A DNA stretch of 64,000 nucleotides from an uncultured bacterium. GTDB taxonomy: Bacteria > Cyanobacteriota > Vampirovibrionia > Gastranaerophilales > Gastranaerophilaceae. The notes under the pieces were generated by a model, which was given only the letters and a program-made list of their open reading frames with translations, had not been told where the DNA came from and ran no database searches. This document shows, one piece after another, positions 1 through 6,403 of the stretch (within the stretch, counting starts at the first letter, position 1; each line of letters begins with the position of its first letter). Made by a program: the position numbers and the translations under genes. Location: assembly GCA_900551915.1 (NCBI GenBank), contig URXT01000002.1, positions 41,379-105,378 on the forward strand, in the 5' to 3' direction.

Positions 1-149
1 ACCAGCGAAGGTTTTTCCTGCTTGCAGAGTGCAAAGCCTTTAATTCCGTCAAACGCCTGCACAACTTTGTATCCGCAAAGCTCCAAATTTACTTTTATAA
101 GTTCGTTTATTGCAATATCGTCGTCCACGACCAGGATTTTAGTATTCAT
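1..149 (-). CDS. Response regulator, receiver domain (partial, N-terminal part)
   Basis: The reverse strand from ATG 149 reads MNTKILVVDDDIAINELIKV and continues off the left edge of the window. The hydrophobic strand followed by the acidic DDD cluster (residues 9-11) is the start of a CheY-like receiver domain of a two-component response regulator. Only 49 residues are visible, so the phosphoacceptor Asp and any output domain are outside. It diverges from the S-adenosylmethionine decarboxylase gene across about 245 bp of AT-rich DNA. The family call is secure; its target genes cannot be inferred. Confidence 0.8.
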   Translation of the reverse strand, partial: MNTKILVVDDDIAINELIKVNLELCGYKVVQAFDGIKGFALCKQEKPSL

Positions 150-328
150 AAATTCATTATAAGCAAAAAATGTAAAATTACACGTGTAACAATTCTTAAC
201 GAAAGATTACCCGGAAAGATTATTGCCAATAGCGCTTTTAGAGGCTTAATTTTTTGAAGAAATGTAAAAAAATAAATTTAAAGTGTAAAAAATACAAATT
301 TTTTATTTTTTGTAGTAATATGTTGATT

Positions 329-351
329 GCAAATTCCATTGGAGAATTTGC
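329..351 (+). promoter_or_regulatory. Hairpin in the speH leader
   Basis: GCAAATTC and GAATTTGC form a perfect 8-bp stem around a 7-nt loop about 45 nt upstream of the speH start. A TAATAT -10-like box lies just before it, so the hairpin would sit near the 5' end of the mRNA. It could stabilise or regulate the message; it does not match a SAM riboswitch that I recognise. Confidence 0.35.
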
Positions 352-395
352 GCGCAAGTTAGTAAGTATACATTTATACAAAGGAGGCACATGAA

Positions 396-848
396 TTGGC
401 AATAACATCACCTTTCACAGCGTTTAAGAACGGTAAAAAAGAAATCCACTTAGGACAACACGTTTTAGCAGAATTTTTCGAATGTGACCCAAACACATTG
501 AACAGTTTAGATAAAGTAGAGAAGTACATGGTGGATGCCGCCCTTGAATGTGGTGCTACTATTGTCCAAAAATGTTTCCACATGTTTAATCCCTACGGCG
601 TTTCCGGAGTTGTAATTATCTCCGAAAGCCACCTCGCAATTCACACCTGGCCGGAACTCGGCTATGCGGCAGTTGATTTATTCACCTGCGGCGACAAGTG
701 CGACCCAAAGGTTTCTTATGAATTCCTCAAAAAGAAATTCAACTCTAAAAAAGCTACCTTCACAGAACTCAAACGCGGTATTATTGACGAAGAAACCATG
801 AAAGTTGCTGAAAAACCTTTCGAAATTATGGAACAAATGGTTAATTAG
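396..848 (+). CDS. speH: S-adenosylmethionine decarboxylase proenzyme (SpeH type)
   Basis: The enzyme makes decarboxylated S-adenosylmethionine, the aminopropyl donor for spermidine synthesis. The 150-aa length fits the short prokaryotic class. The self-cleavage motif IISESHLAIHTWPELGY is present: cleavage before Ser78 should give the pyruvoyl group, followed by the conserved His and the WPE segment. The chosen start is TTG 396, 8 nt after AAGGAGG (381-387). An ATG at 391 lies only 3 nt after that Shine-Dalgarno sequence and opens a 4-codon frame (MNWQ, stop) overlapping the true start. No spermidine synthase gene is nearby. A terminator follows at 873-905. Confidence 0.95.
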   Translation: MAITSPFTAFKNGKKEIHLGQHVLAEFFECDPNTLNSLDKVEKYMVDAALECGATIVQKCFHMFNPYGVSGVVIISESHLAIHTWPELGYAAVDLFTCGDKCDPKVSYEFLKKKFNSKKATFTELKRGIIDEETMKVAEKPFEIMEQMVN

Positions 849-872
849 TTAAAATCAAATTCAAATAAATCT

Positions 873-905
873 AAAAGCTCCGTTTTAATATCGGGGCTTT
901 TTTAA
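873..905 (+). terminator. Terminator of speH
   Basis: AAAAGCTCCG and CGGGGCTTTT pair with one G-U over a short AT loop and run into a T tract, typical of intrinsic termination 25 nt after the speH stop. Confidence 0.8.
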
Positions 906-1012
906 TTTATGTAAAAAATTTGACTTTTTCTCTTAAAAAGCGCTTATTTTTATTTTATTATTATCTTAATCCAATAAGTATACGGGAAATTCCACAATAA
1001 CTGGGGGTACAG

Positions 1013-1495
1013 ATGATTGAAGAAATTTTAGATAAAAAATCCAATTTTGATTTAACTTCAAAAAGTGCATTCTCAAAGGACGATGATTCTTTTACTTCGC
1101 GTTCTTACGCCGCGCTTCTTGCTAAAAACGCAATCCCGTATTCTCATAGAAAAATTGCGGATAATTATACGATTATTAAGCGTATTTTTAAATTTCAAGC
1201 TGTTATGAGCCGTATTTCTAATACCGAAAGGGCTCTCCTTGCAAAATATGATTTTAATGTTCTTGAATATACAACTGTAAAACAAATGTATGAAGAGCTT
1301 GCGCTTTTGCAGAAGTGGTCTTCTTCACAGGATTTGAAACTAAAAGCCGATGCAGATCAGATTTTAGAAATCCGCTCAAAAGAATTGAAATTCATCGACG
1401 CAAACCGTTATGTCAATATTTCAAACGAGATTTACAAAGGATACGTTGCGTTAGAGCATTATTTTGAAGAAATCAGCAAATACAAAGAGGTTTAA
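1013..1495 (+). CDS. Hypothetical 160-aa protein
   Basis: Not recognised. It is a soluble, charged, probably all-helical protein without signal peptide or membrane segment. The first 40 residues are rich in Ser, Thr, Asn and Asp (SNFDLTSKSAFSKDDDSF), and the rest looks helical with Leu/Ala/Glu periodicity (residues 60-155). ATG 1013 follows CTGGGGGTACAG, a plausible though imperfect ribosome binding site. It is a single-gene unit between two terminators. The unstructured Ser/Thr-rich N terminus would suit a type III export substrate, but nothing here proves that. Confidence 0.7.
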   Translation: MIEEILDKKSNFDLTSKSAFSKDDDSFTSRSYAALLAKNAIPYSHRKIADNYTIIKRIFKFQAVMSRISNTERALLAKYDFNVLEYTTVKQMYEELALLQKWSSSQDLKLKADADQILEIRSKELKFIDANRYVNISNEIYKGYVALEHYFEEISKYKEV

Positions 1496-1502
1496 AAAAG
1501 TT

Positions 1503-1530
1503 AAAAGGCGGTTGTAATACCGCCTTTTTT
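1503..1530 (+). terminator. Terminator after the 160-aa gene
   Basis: AAAGGCGGT and ACCGCCTTT form a strong stem followed by a T run, just after the stop codon at 1495. Confidence 0.8.
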
Positions 1531-1580
1531 AATTGTTAATCATTGCTTTGATATGAGCAGTTTAAGTATTTTCTTCATAA

Positions 1581-1607
1581 AAAAGTCCCTTATAAAAGGG
1601 ACTTTTT
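1581..1607 (-). terminator. Terminator of rpsP
   Basis: AAAAGTCCCT and AGGGACTTTTT form a symmetric hairpin flanked by A and T runs, so it can work in both directions. On the minus strand it lies about 20 nt after the rpsP stop. Confidence 0.8.
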
Positions 1608-1628
1608 AGCTTTTGTTTTAAAAAATTA

Positions 1629-2000
1629 CTACGCTTGAGCTGCTTCTTCAGCAGGAGCTTCTGCCGCAGCGGCTTCAGCTTCAGCCTTTGCTTTAGCTTC
1701 TGCTTCGGCTTTAGCCTGAGCTTTTTTAGAAAGTTTAACTGTTTCTTTTTTAACGTAATTCAAAGTACCGTCTTCGTTGCAGTTTTTAATTAAGTAAGCA
1801 ACGGTTTCAGTCGGTTGTGCGCCTTTTTTAATCCAGTCAAGAGCCGCAGCTTTGTCTAATTTCATAACTTTAGTTTTCGGATTGTAGTGGCCGAGTTCCT
1901 GAACAGGTCTGCCTTCACGTTTTGTTGTTGAGTTGATTACGATAATTCTGTATGAAGGGTTTTTCTTAGCACCCAATCTTTTTAATCTGATTTTTAACAT
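1629..2000 (-). CDS. rpsP: 30S ribosomal protein S16
   Basis: S16 helps assemble the 30S subunit. Residues 1-80 carry the family signature (MLKIRLKRLGAKKNPSYRII, then GHYNPKTK). At 123 aa it is longer than the usual 80-90 because of a C-terminal tail of about 40 residues made almost only of Ala, Glu and Lys. The start at 2000 follows AAGGA on the minus strand. The usual neighbours rimM and trmD are absent, so it is a single-gene unit with its own promoter (2153-2182) and about 145 nt of leader that could carry ribosomal-protein feedback control. Confidence 0.97.
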   Translation of the reverse strand: MLKIRLKRLGAKKNPSYRIIVINSTTKREGRPVQELGHYNPKTKVMKLDKAAALDWIKKGAQPTETVAYLIKNCNEDGTLNYVKKETVKLSKKAQAKAEAEAKAKAEAEAAAAEAPAEEAAQA

Positions 2001-2152
2001 TTGTTTTTTTCCTTCTTAATTTTGATTTTACATTAAGCGCTTTGCTTTTTGTTTGTGACAGCGCCTTTATTTCGAAACTCTCAAACACTGCAGCCGCGCC
2101 GTATTTGAAAATCTCTTGAACAAGGCTAAGAGGAATTGCCCGTTCCGATTTA

Positions 2153-2182
2153 ATTATAACCATAAAGTTAATGTATAATCAA
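2153..2182 (-). promoter_or_regulatory. rpsP promoter
   Basis: On the minus strand TTGATT (2182-2177), an 18-bp spacer and TATAAT (2158-2153) form a near-consensus sigma-70 promoter. The predicted start near 2146 leaves a leader of about 145 nt before rpsP and rules out the overlapping frame that begins at 2163. Confidence 0.7.
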
Positions 2183-2240
2183 GGGTTTGGTTAAAAAAGA
2201 TTACGCAATTTTGATGGTGATGCCAGGTCTTGTAAATTAA

Positions 2241-2268
2241 TTGTAATTTTTCGGAATTGCATTATAAT
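2241..2268 (+). promoter_or_regulatory. fliI promoter (leaderless geometry)
   Basis: TTGTAA (2241-2246), 16 bp, TATAAT (2263-2268). Six bases later comes ATG 2275, so transcription should start on or next to the start codon. No Shine-Dalgarno sequence is present. Confidence 0.65.
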
Positions 2269-2274
2269 ATTTGT

Positions 2275-3621
2275 ATGCAAAACTTGGATGACAGCAGACT
2301 TCTTGATTTGAAAAGCAGGGTTAAACAGAAACTCTCGGAAACAACCCTTTTTAAGTTTAAAGGTACGGTTTCAAAGCTTTTGGGGCTTACGGTTGAGGTT
2401 AAACTTCCCGGACTTAAAATAGGTGATTTGTGTTATATAGAAACTGATTCGGGGGAAAAGAAACCGGCGGAGGTTGTTGCCTTCAAGGGTGAAGCCGCTC
2501 AACTTTTGTTACTTTTGGACGGAAACGGTATTGGTCAGGGAAGTTTGGTTACGTCAATGGGAAAGCCGATTATTATTCCGGTGGGAGATTTCCTTCTCGG
2601 GCGTCTGATTAACCCTATGGGTGAGCCGATTGACGGAAAACCTCTTGATATTACCGGAGCAACATGGCGTCCGATTGAAGGGCCGCCTCCGGGACCTTTT
2701 GAAAGACCAATTATTACAGAGATTTTCTCAACAGGTGTCAGAGCGATTGACAGTTGTATGACAATGGGCTGCGGTCAGCGTCTCGGTCTTTTTGCCGGTT
2801 CCGGCGTTGGGAAAAGTACGCTTCTGGGTATGATTGCGCGAAATTCCGACGCTGATGTGAACGTTGTTGCACTAATCGGCGAACGCGGAAGAGAAGTTAA
2901 AGAGTTTGTCGAAGACGCTTTGGGCGAAGAAGGTATGAAAAAATCGGTTTTGGTTTGCTCAACAGGCGACCAGCCGCCTCTTATCAGGCAGAAAGCGCTT
3001 CAGGCAGCAACTGCGGTTTGTGAATATTTCAGAGATCAGGGCAAAAAAGTTTTCTTAATGACAGATACTGTCACGAGGTGCGCAATGGCCGGACGTGAAG
3101 TGGGTTTGTCAATCGGCGAGCCGCCGACAATGAAAGGTTATCCGCCGTCAATTTTTTCATGGCTTCAAAAGGTTTTGGAGCGTGCCGGAAATAGTCCGAA
3201 AGGGTCAATCACAGCGCTTTATACGGTTTTGATGGAAGGCGATGACATTTCAGACCCGATTGTTGACATTGTGCGCGGGATTGTTGACGGACACATCTTT
3301 TTGTCAAGAAAAGTTGCGGAGATGAACCATTATCCTGCGATTGATGTTTTGGGAAGTATTTCAAGGCTTATGTCGTCGATTGCGACCCCTGAACATAAGG
3401 CAGCGGCCGGAAAAATGCGTGCTATAATGGCTCTTTATCGTGAAAACAAGGACTTGATTGATGTTGGGATGTATCAGCCGGGCTCAAATCCAAAACTGGA
3501 TATTGCAATTGAGATGATGCCGAAAATTAATGCATTTTTACAGCAGAGAACCTCCGATATTGTAAGCATGGACACAACAATCAGCACACTTGTTGATATG
3601 ATGAAAGATGTTGAGATTTAG
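2275..3621 (+). CDS. fliI: FliI/SctN-type secretion ATPase
   Basis: This is a hexameric P-loop ATPase of the flagellar/type III secretion family, which unfolds substrates at the export gate. Walker A is GSGVGKST, followed by the RecA-like core with GERGREVKEF and the DTVTRCAMAGREVGL segment. At 448 aa it has the usual length. The frame is open upstream to a TTG at 2257, but the promoter places the start at ATG 2275. No other flagellar or type III gene is in the window apart from a small convergent gene that cannot be assigned, so the ATPase looks orphaned here. Family membership is clear; flagellar versus injectisome use is open. Confidence 0.88.
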   Translation: MQNLDDSRLLDLKSRVKQKLSETTLFKFKGTVSKLLGLTVEVKLPGLKIGDLCYIETDSGEKKPAEVVAFKGEAAQLLLLLDGNGIGQGSLVTSMGKPIIIPVGDFLLGRLINPMGEPIDGKPLDITGATWRPIEGPPPGPFERPIITEIFSTGVRAIDSCMTMGCGQRLGLFAGSGVGKSTLLGMIARNSDADVNVVALIGERGREVKEFVEDALGEEGMKKSVLVCSTGDQPPLIRQKALQAATAVCEYFRDQGKKVFLMTDTVTRCAMAGREVGLSIGEPPTMKGYPPSIFSWLQKVLERAGNSPKGSITALYTVLMEGDDISDPIVDIVRGIVDGHIFLSRKVAEMNHYPAIDVLGSISRLMSSIATPEHKAAAGKMRAIMALYRENKDLIDVGMYQPGSNPKLDIAIEMMPKINAFLQQRTSDIVSMDTTISTLVDMMKDVEI

Positions 3622-3863
3622 GGAGTCAGGTTAAGGTTATTTAAGGAAGCTTTAAGTTTTCTTGCGACAATATTTGCAGATATGGTTTTGTCATAGAGAG
3701 TTTGGCTTATGGAGTTAATGTCCTGCGGAGTAATTTCATAGTCTGCGGCGACGAAAGTTTTATTTGATAGAAGTTTGATATGCGATAGTAAATCCTGGAG
3801 TTTGTAATCAAGTTCAGCAATCAAATCTTCATAATGCCCGAACGGCGCGTCTTTTGCATCCAT
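3618..3863 (-). CDS. Hypothetical 81-aa protein, convergent with fliI
   Basis: Not recognised. It is a small, soluble, probably helical protein (two Leu-rich helices around LIAELDYKLQDLLSHIKLL and IVARKLKASLNNL). The start is taken at ATG 3863, because GGGAGG lies 8 nt upstream on the minus strand; an in-frame TTG further up overlaps that site. Its stop overlaps the fliI stop by 4 nt in convergent orientation. Size and helical character would suit a secretion chaperone or stalk protein of the ATPase, but I see no diagnostic motif. Confidence 0.6.
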   Translation of the reverse strand: MDAKDAPFGHYEDLIAELDYKLQDLLSHIKLLSNKTFVAADYEITPQDINSISQTLYDKTISANIVARKLKASLNNLNLTP

Positions 3864-3975
3864 TAAATATCCTCCCAATTGTGAATAAATATTTCGATAA
3901 TCACAGTCTACAACGTTTTTATCAAATTGTCAAACGATAAAAGCCAATTGGAATAAACATGCGTATAATGTTGGC

Positions 3976-4179
3976 ATGATAATTGTTAATTTGTTTAAAG
4001 TTAGGTGGAATAAAAGATATACAGGTAAAGAACTGGCTAAATTTTCAGGATTAAGCACAACAACTATAACTAAATTATTAAAAGGTGAACATGTTGACAT
4101 GAAGCTTAGCACATTGGAAAAGATTGCAAAATTTTTGGGCTGTAGCGTTATAGACTTACTTGAAGATGTTCCAGACTAA
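3976..4179 (+). CDS. XRE-family HTH regulator, first of a tandem pair
   Basis: A 67-aa protein that is almost only a Cro/C1-type helix-turn-helix (KELAKFSGLSTTTITKLLKGE, residues 19-39), followed by TLEKIAKFLGCSVIDLLEDVPD. It should bind DNA as a dimer. TATAAT (3964-3969) lies exactly 6 nt before ATG and there is no Shine-Dalgarno sequence, so a leaderless mRNA is likely. The next gene is a paralog 5 nt downstream. The pair sits just upstream of two toxin-antitoxin-like cassettes, so control of these is possible but not shown. Confidence 0.85.
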   Translation: MIIVNLFKVRWNKRYTGKELAKFSGLSTTTITKLLKGEHVDMKLSTLEKIAKFLGCSVIDLLEDVPD

Positions 4180-4184
4180 AACAT

Positions 4185-4388
4185 ATGGTAATTATCAATA
4201 TTTACAATGTCAAATGGAAACGGCGTTATACAAGGAAAGAACTTTCGGAATTAACCGGTATCAGTCCTGCAACACTCACAAAGCTTACAAAAGGTGAGCA
4301 TGTAGATGTCAAAATCAGCACGCTGGAAAAACTTGCGAAATTCTTCGACTGCCGCGTCGTTGACCTTATCGAAGAAGTTCCTGATTAA
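4185..4388 (+). CDS. XRE-family HTH regulator, second of a tandem pair
   Basis: A 67-aa paralog of the preceding protein, with the same length and plan (KELSELTGISPATLTKLTKGEHVDVKISTLEKLAKFFDC). About two thirds of residues match and the shared ending is EVPD/DVPD. It starts 5 nt after the previous stop without a clear Shine-Dalgarno sequence, so coupled translation is likely. The promoter of the first TA-like cassette begins 5 nt after its stop. A tandem duplication that kept both copies intact suggests different operators or heterodimers. Confidence 0.85.
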   Translation: MVIINIYNVKWKRRYTRKELSELTGISPATLTKLTKGEHVDVKISTLEKLAKFFDCRVVDLIEEVPD

Positions 4389-4392
4389 TGGG

Positions 4393-4420
4393 TTGAAAAT
4401 TTGTAAAAGTGCGTTATAAT
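4393..4420 (+). promoter_or_regulatory. Promoter of the first putative antisense RNA
   Basis: TTGAAA (4393-4398), 16 bp, TATAAT (4415-4420). The same promoter (nearly identical spacer) is repeated at 4722-4749. It points at the 3' end of a small gene on the opposite strand. Confidence 0.65.
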
Positions 4421-4426
4421 AAAGAA

Positions 4427-4470
4427 AAGGGCGTGCGGATTGCGCTCCGCACTATCAAGCCCCTTATTTT
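4427..4470 (+). ncRNA. Putative short antisense RNA, cassette 1
   Basis: From the predicted start near 4427 the RNA folds at once into GTGCGGA/TCCGCAC (4434-4452), enclosed by GGGC...GCCC and followed by TTATTTT. That is an intrinsic terminator, so the product would be about 45 nt. It overlaps the stop codon and 3' end of the minus-strand mini-protein gene; the same hairpin, read the other way, ends in TTTTCTTT and could terminate the toxin mRNA. This layout resembles Fst/RNAII and TxpA/RatA type I systems. Confidence 0.45.
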
Positions 4471-4538
4471 GTTAGTTTAAGCGTTATGATTATCAAAAAG
4501 ATAAGCCATAGCGCTTTTTCAGTAATACTGAAATCCAA
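4464..4538 (-). CDS. Putative 24-aa hydrophobic type I toxin-like peptide, cassette 1
   Basis: A minus-strand frame starting TTG 4538 encodes 24 residues: MDFSITEKA, then a hydrophobic helix (LWLIFLIIITL), then KLTK. It is preceded at 8 nt by AAAGGAGGTGAT (4554-4543), a nearly perfect anti-16S match. One membrane-spanning helix with a basic tail is typical of type I toxins (Fst, TxpA, Ldr). An ATG at 4557 overlaps this Shine-Dalgarno in another frame and ends after 12 codons, recalling hok/mok coupling. The predicted antisense RNA converges on the 3' end. Function is inferred from architecture only. Confidence 0.55.
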   Translation of the reverse strand: MDFSITEKALWLIFLIIITLKLTK

Positions 4539-4721
4539 AATTATCACCTCCTTTCATGGTAAACAAAATTTAAAGTTCGTGCCACGAAGTAAGATGTAGT
4601 GTCGGGGCTTGCCCTCAAAATCTATGATACCAACTATAACGTAAGATACATCATATGTTTATTGGATTTATTATTAATGAACTAACTTGATAAACTCGAA
4701 ATGTCGAATTCTATTAAAGGC

Positions 4722-4749
4722 TTGAAAATTTGCAAAAATGCGTTATAAT
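4722..4749 (+). promoter_or_regulatory. Promoter of the second putative antisense RNA
   Basis: TTGAAA (4722-4727), 16 bp, TATAAT (4744-4749), differing from the copy at 4393-4420 by only two bases in the spacer. Confidence 0.65.
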
Positions 4750-4755
4750 AAAAGA

Positions 4756-4800
4756 AAGGGCGGGACAAGTTCCAGCTTGCCCCATTAAAAGCCCCCTTTT
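4756..4800 (+). ncRNA. Putative short antisense RNA, cassette 2
   Basis: GGGACAAG and CTTGCCCC form the inner stem, with outer GGGC...GCCC followed by CCTTTTAGTTG. It sits at the same place as the RNA of cassette 1 and overlaps the 3' end of the minus-strand peptide frame. Confidence 0.4.
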
Positions 4801-4897
4801 AGTTGTTTTTGAGAACTAGCAGTATCAGTAAGATTATTGCTAGTTCTTCTGTATTAACAACAACATTATCACCTCCTTTCCGGTTAACAAATTTCAA
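4799..4897 (-). pseudogene. Second toxin-like peptide frame, start codon unclear
   Basis: The minus strand reads VVVNTEELAIILLILLVLKNN before the stop, homologous to the cassette 1 peptide (shared TE, hydrophobic run, final Lys). AAAGGAGGTGAT is conserved. However, the ATG directly behind it (AATGTTGTTG) is in another frame and stops after 8 codons. In the peptide frame the nearest allowed start is TTG 4897, upstream of the Shine-Dalgarno sequence. Either a single-base indel inactivated the copy or an unusual start is used. Confidence 0.4.
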
Positions 4898-5094
4898 GTC
4901 CGTGCCGCAAAGTAAGATGAATATTTCAGGGCTTGCCCTTTTAGAATAACTTAATCCTAATATAATTAATTTGTTTTTTAATCCTTCATCTTGCGGATTT
5001 ATTATTAATAAATCCTGCTGCAGAACAAGGTTTATTGCCAAATCTATACTTTTATTTCTTTTGTGGTAAGATATTCGCGGAAGGAAATGAAATT

Positions 5095-5895
5095 ATGAAT
5101 TTACCGCAAAACTTTGTTCCAGCAATGCTTATGACCCTGTTTGCAGGTTTGACCACCGCAATAGGCGGCGCTATTGCATTTATGGTGAAAAAAGATAACT
5201 TGAAAGCTCTTTCTGTAGGTCTTGGCTTTTCGGCAGGCGTTATGATATTTTTGTCATTTACTGATATAATTCCTGAGGCTGGAGAAATGCTTTCCGTAAA
5301 CTTTCCAAATACACATGAATGGCTGGTATTTTTCGGATTTATCGCGGGTATTGTTGTTGCAATCCTGATTGACTATTTCCTGCCGGACCATGTTGACCCT
5401 GATGAACTTGCAGATCCGGAGGCGCCGTGTACTCACCATCACAAAATTAAGCGTGCCGGGCTTTTGACTGCAATTGCTATCTGTGTTCACAACTTTCCGG
5501 AAGGAATGGCAACATTTTTGACTACAACGCAAAATTTGACTCTTGGAATTTCTGTCGGGCTTGCAATTGCAATCCATAACATTCCTGAAGGAATTGCGGT
5601 TGCGCTTCCGATTTATCATGTCACAGGGAAAAAACGATATGCGATGCTTTATGCATCCTTGTCAGGGATTACCGAACCAATAGGGGCGCTAATAGGTATG
5701 GTTTTGTTCTCGCTGTTTTTGCCGCAAATTCTTGTAGGAATTCTTCTGGCTGCGGTTGCTGGGATTATGATTTACCTTTCGTTTGACACTTTGCTTCCAC
5801 TCTCAAGAGAGTACGGAAACTGGCACCTTTCAATGATTGGAATTGTAACCGGAATTCTTTTTATTTGGACAAGTTTAATTTTATTAGGGCATTGA
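5095..5895 (+). CDS. zupT: ZIP-family zinc/divalent metal transporter
   Basis: An inner-membrane importer of zinc and related metals. It has about eight hydrophobic segments and the two hallmark metal-site helices, HNFPEG (132-137) and HNIPEG (161-166), with a His-rich loop (THHHK) before them. At 266 aa it matches E. coli ZupT in size. The frame extends upstream to 5035, but ATG 5095 is chosen because AAGGA lies 9 nt before it and the hydrophobic protein begins there. It is a single-gene unit closed by a terminator at 5915-5957. Confidence 0.92.
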   Translation: MNLPQNFVPAMLMTLFAGLTTAIGGAIAFMVKKDNLKALSVGLGFSAGVMIFLSFTDIIPEAGEMLSVNFPNTHEWLVFFGFIAGIVVAILIDYFLPDHVDPDELADPEAPCTHHHKIKRAGLLTAIAICVHNFPEGMATFLTTTQNLTLGISVGLAIAIHNIPEGIAVALPIYHVTGKKRYAMLYASLSGITEPIGALIGMVLFSLFLPQILVGILLAAVAGIMIYLSFDTLLPLSREYGNWHLSMIGIVTGILFIWTSLILLGH

Positions 5896-5914
5896 TAAAT
5901 AATTACTTATATAA

Positions 5915-5957
5915 AAAAGCGGTAAGGGTTTGTAAGGAGTTCTTACCGCTTTTAGTT
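5915..5957 (+). terminator. Terminator of zupT
   Basis: AAAAGCGGTAAG and CTTACCGCTTTT form a 12-bp perfect stem followed by AGTTT, 20 nt after the zupT stop. Confidence 0.85.
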
Positions 5958-6403
5958 TATTCAGGCTTTTCTGGTATTTTTGTAAGTAAAAATACGGACG
6001 TAATTTCCTTTACGTGGAATTGCGGACTTTTATTTTTTTGCAAATAGTTTATACTCATAAATGTAGACAGGTTGAACAAAACAGAAGGGAAGAATCGTTC
6101 AGCTGTTTGGGAGAAATAATGGGATATAATCATTGCCGTGTGGCTTTATGTAAGACACTGAGCGGTCCAATTCTCTGTACCTTGAAAACCGGATTGTACA
6201 TAAAAATAAAACTTTTTATACAAAACCTAAAATCCACCTCTGCCGATAAATGCTATCTTATATCGGAGATATTCTTAAATTATCTTACTCTTTCGGGAGG
6301 ATGGACTTCCTCCCGGTTTCTTTAGCCGGAGATATTCTTAAGAAGGCTGGATTTGTATAAGTTAAGATTGAGTTATAACTTGAATAATTAAGGAATTAAG
6401 TTA
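5958..6403. other. Gene-free stretch at the left edge of the prophage-like region
   Basis: No convincing gene. It holds a 15-bp direct repeat CGGAGATATTCTTAA at 6264-6278 and 6327-6341, a hairpin terminator between the two copies, and a palindrome AGTTATAACT (6371-6380) just upstream of the LuxR-type gene. The direct repeats might be regulator sites; I did not find a partner copy at the right end of the prophage. Confidence 0.5.
6294..6322 (+). terminator. Terminator-like hairpin before the prophage operon
   Basis: CGGGAGGA and TCCTCCCG form a perfect 8-bp stem followed by GTTTCTTTA. No gene precedes it directly, so it may end an untranslated RNA or insulate the prophage operon. Confidence 0.6.

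Larger units (their letters stand above)
4393..4960. repeat. Tandem duplication of a TA-like cassette
   Basis: Two units, about 4393-4640 and 4722-4960, share the same order of parts. These are a TTGAAA-N16-TATAAT promoter, a G+C hairpin, a 3' region of a minus-strand hydrophobic peptide, a minus-strand AAAGGAGGTGAT, and a leader containing GGCACG, CATCTTACTT and GGGCAAGCCC in the same spacing (minus strand). The peptide parts are diverged, with TE and a hydrophobic run retained. The stretch holds no other gene. Confidence 0.7.

Noticed and set aside
374..583. 69-codon minus-strand frame opposite speH
   Set aside because: A shadow of the conserved speH coding sequence.
1966..2163. 65-codon minus-strand frame overlapping the start of rpsP
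   Set aside because: The consensus rpsP promoter (2182-2153) would start transcription near 2146, downstream of this frame's ATG at 2163. It has no family resemblance and overlaps rpsP.
5035..5094. 20-residue extension of ZupT
   Set aside because: No ribosome site before it, whereas AAGGA precedes ATG 5095.
6014..6325. 103-codon frame before the prophage
   Set aside because: No ribosome site, odd composition, and it crosses a terminator hairpin and a direct repeat.
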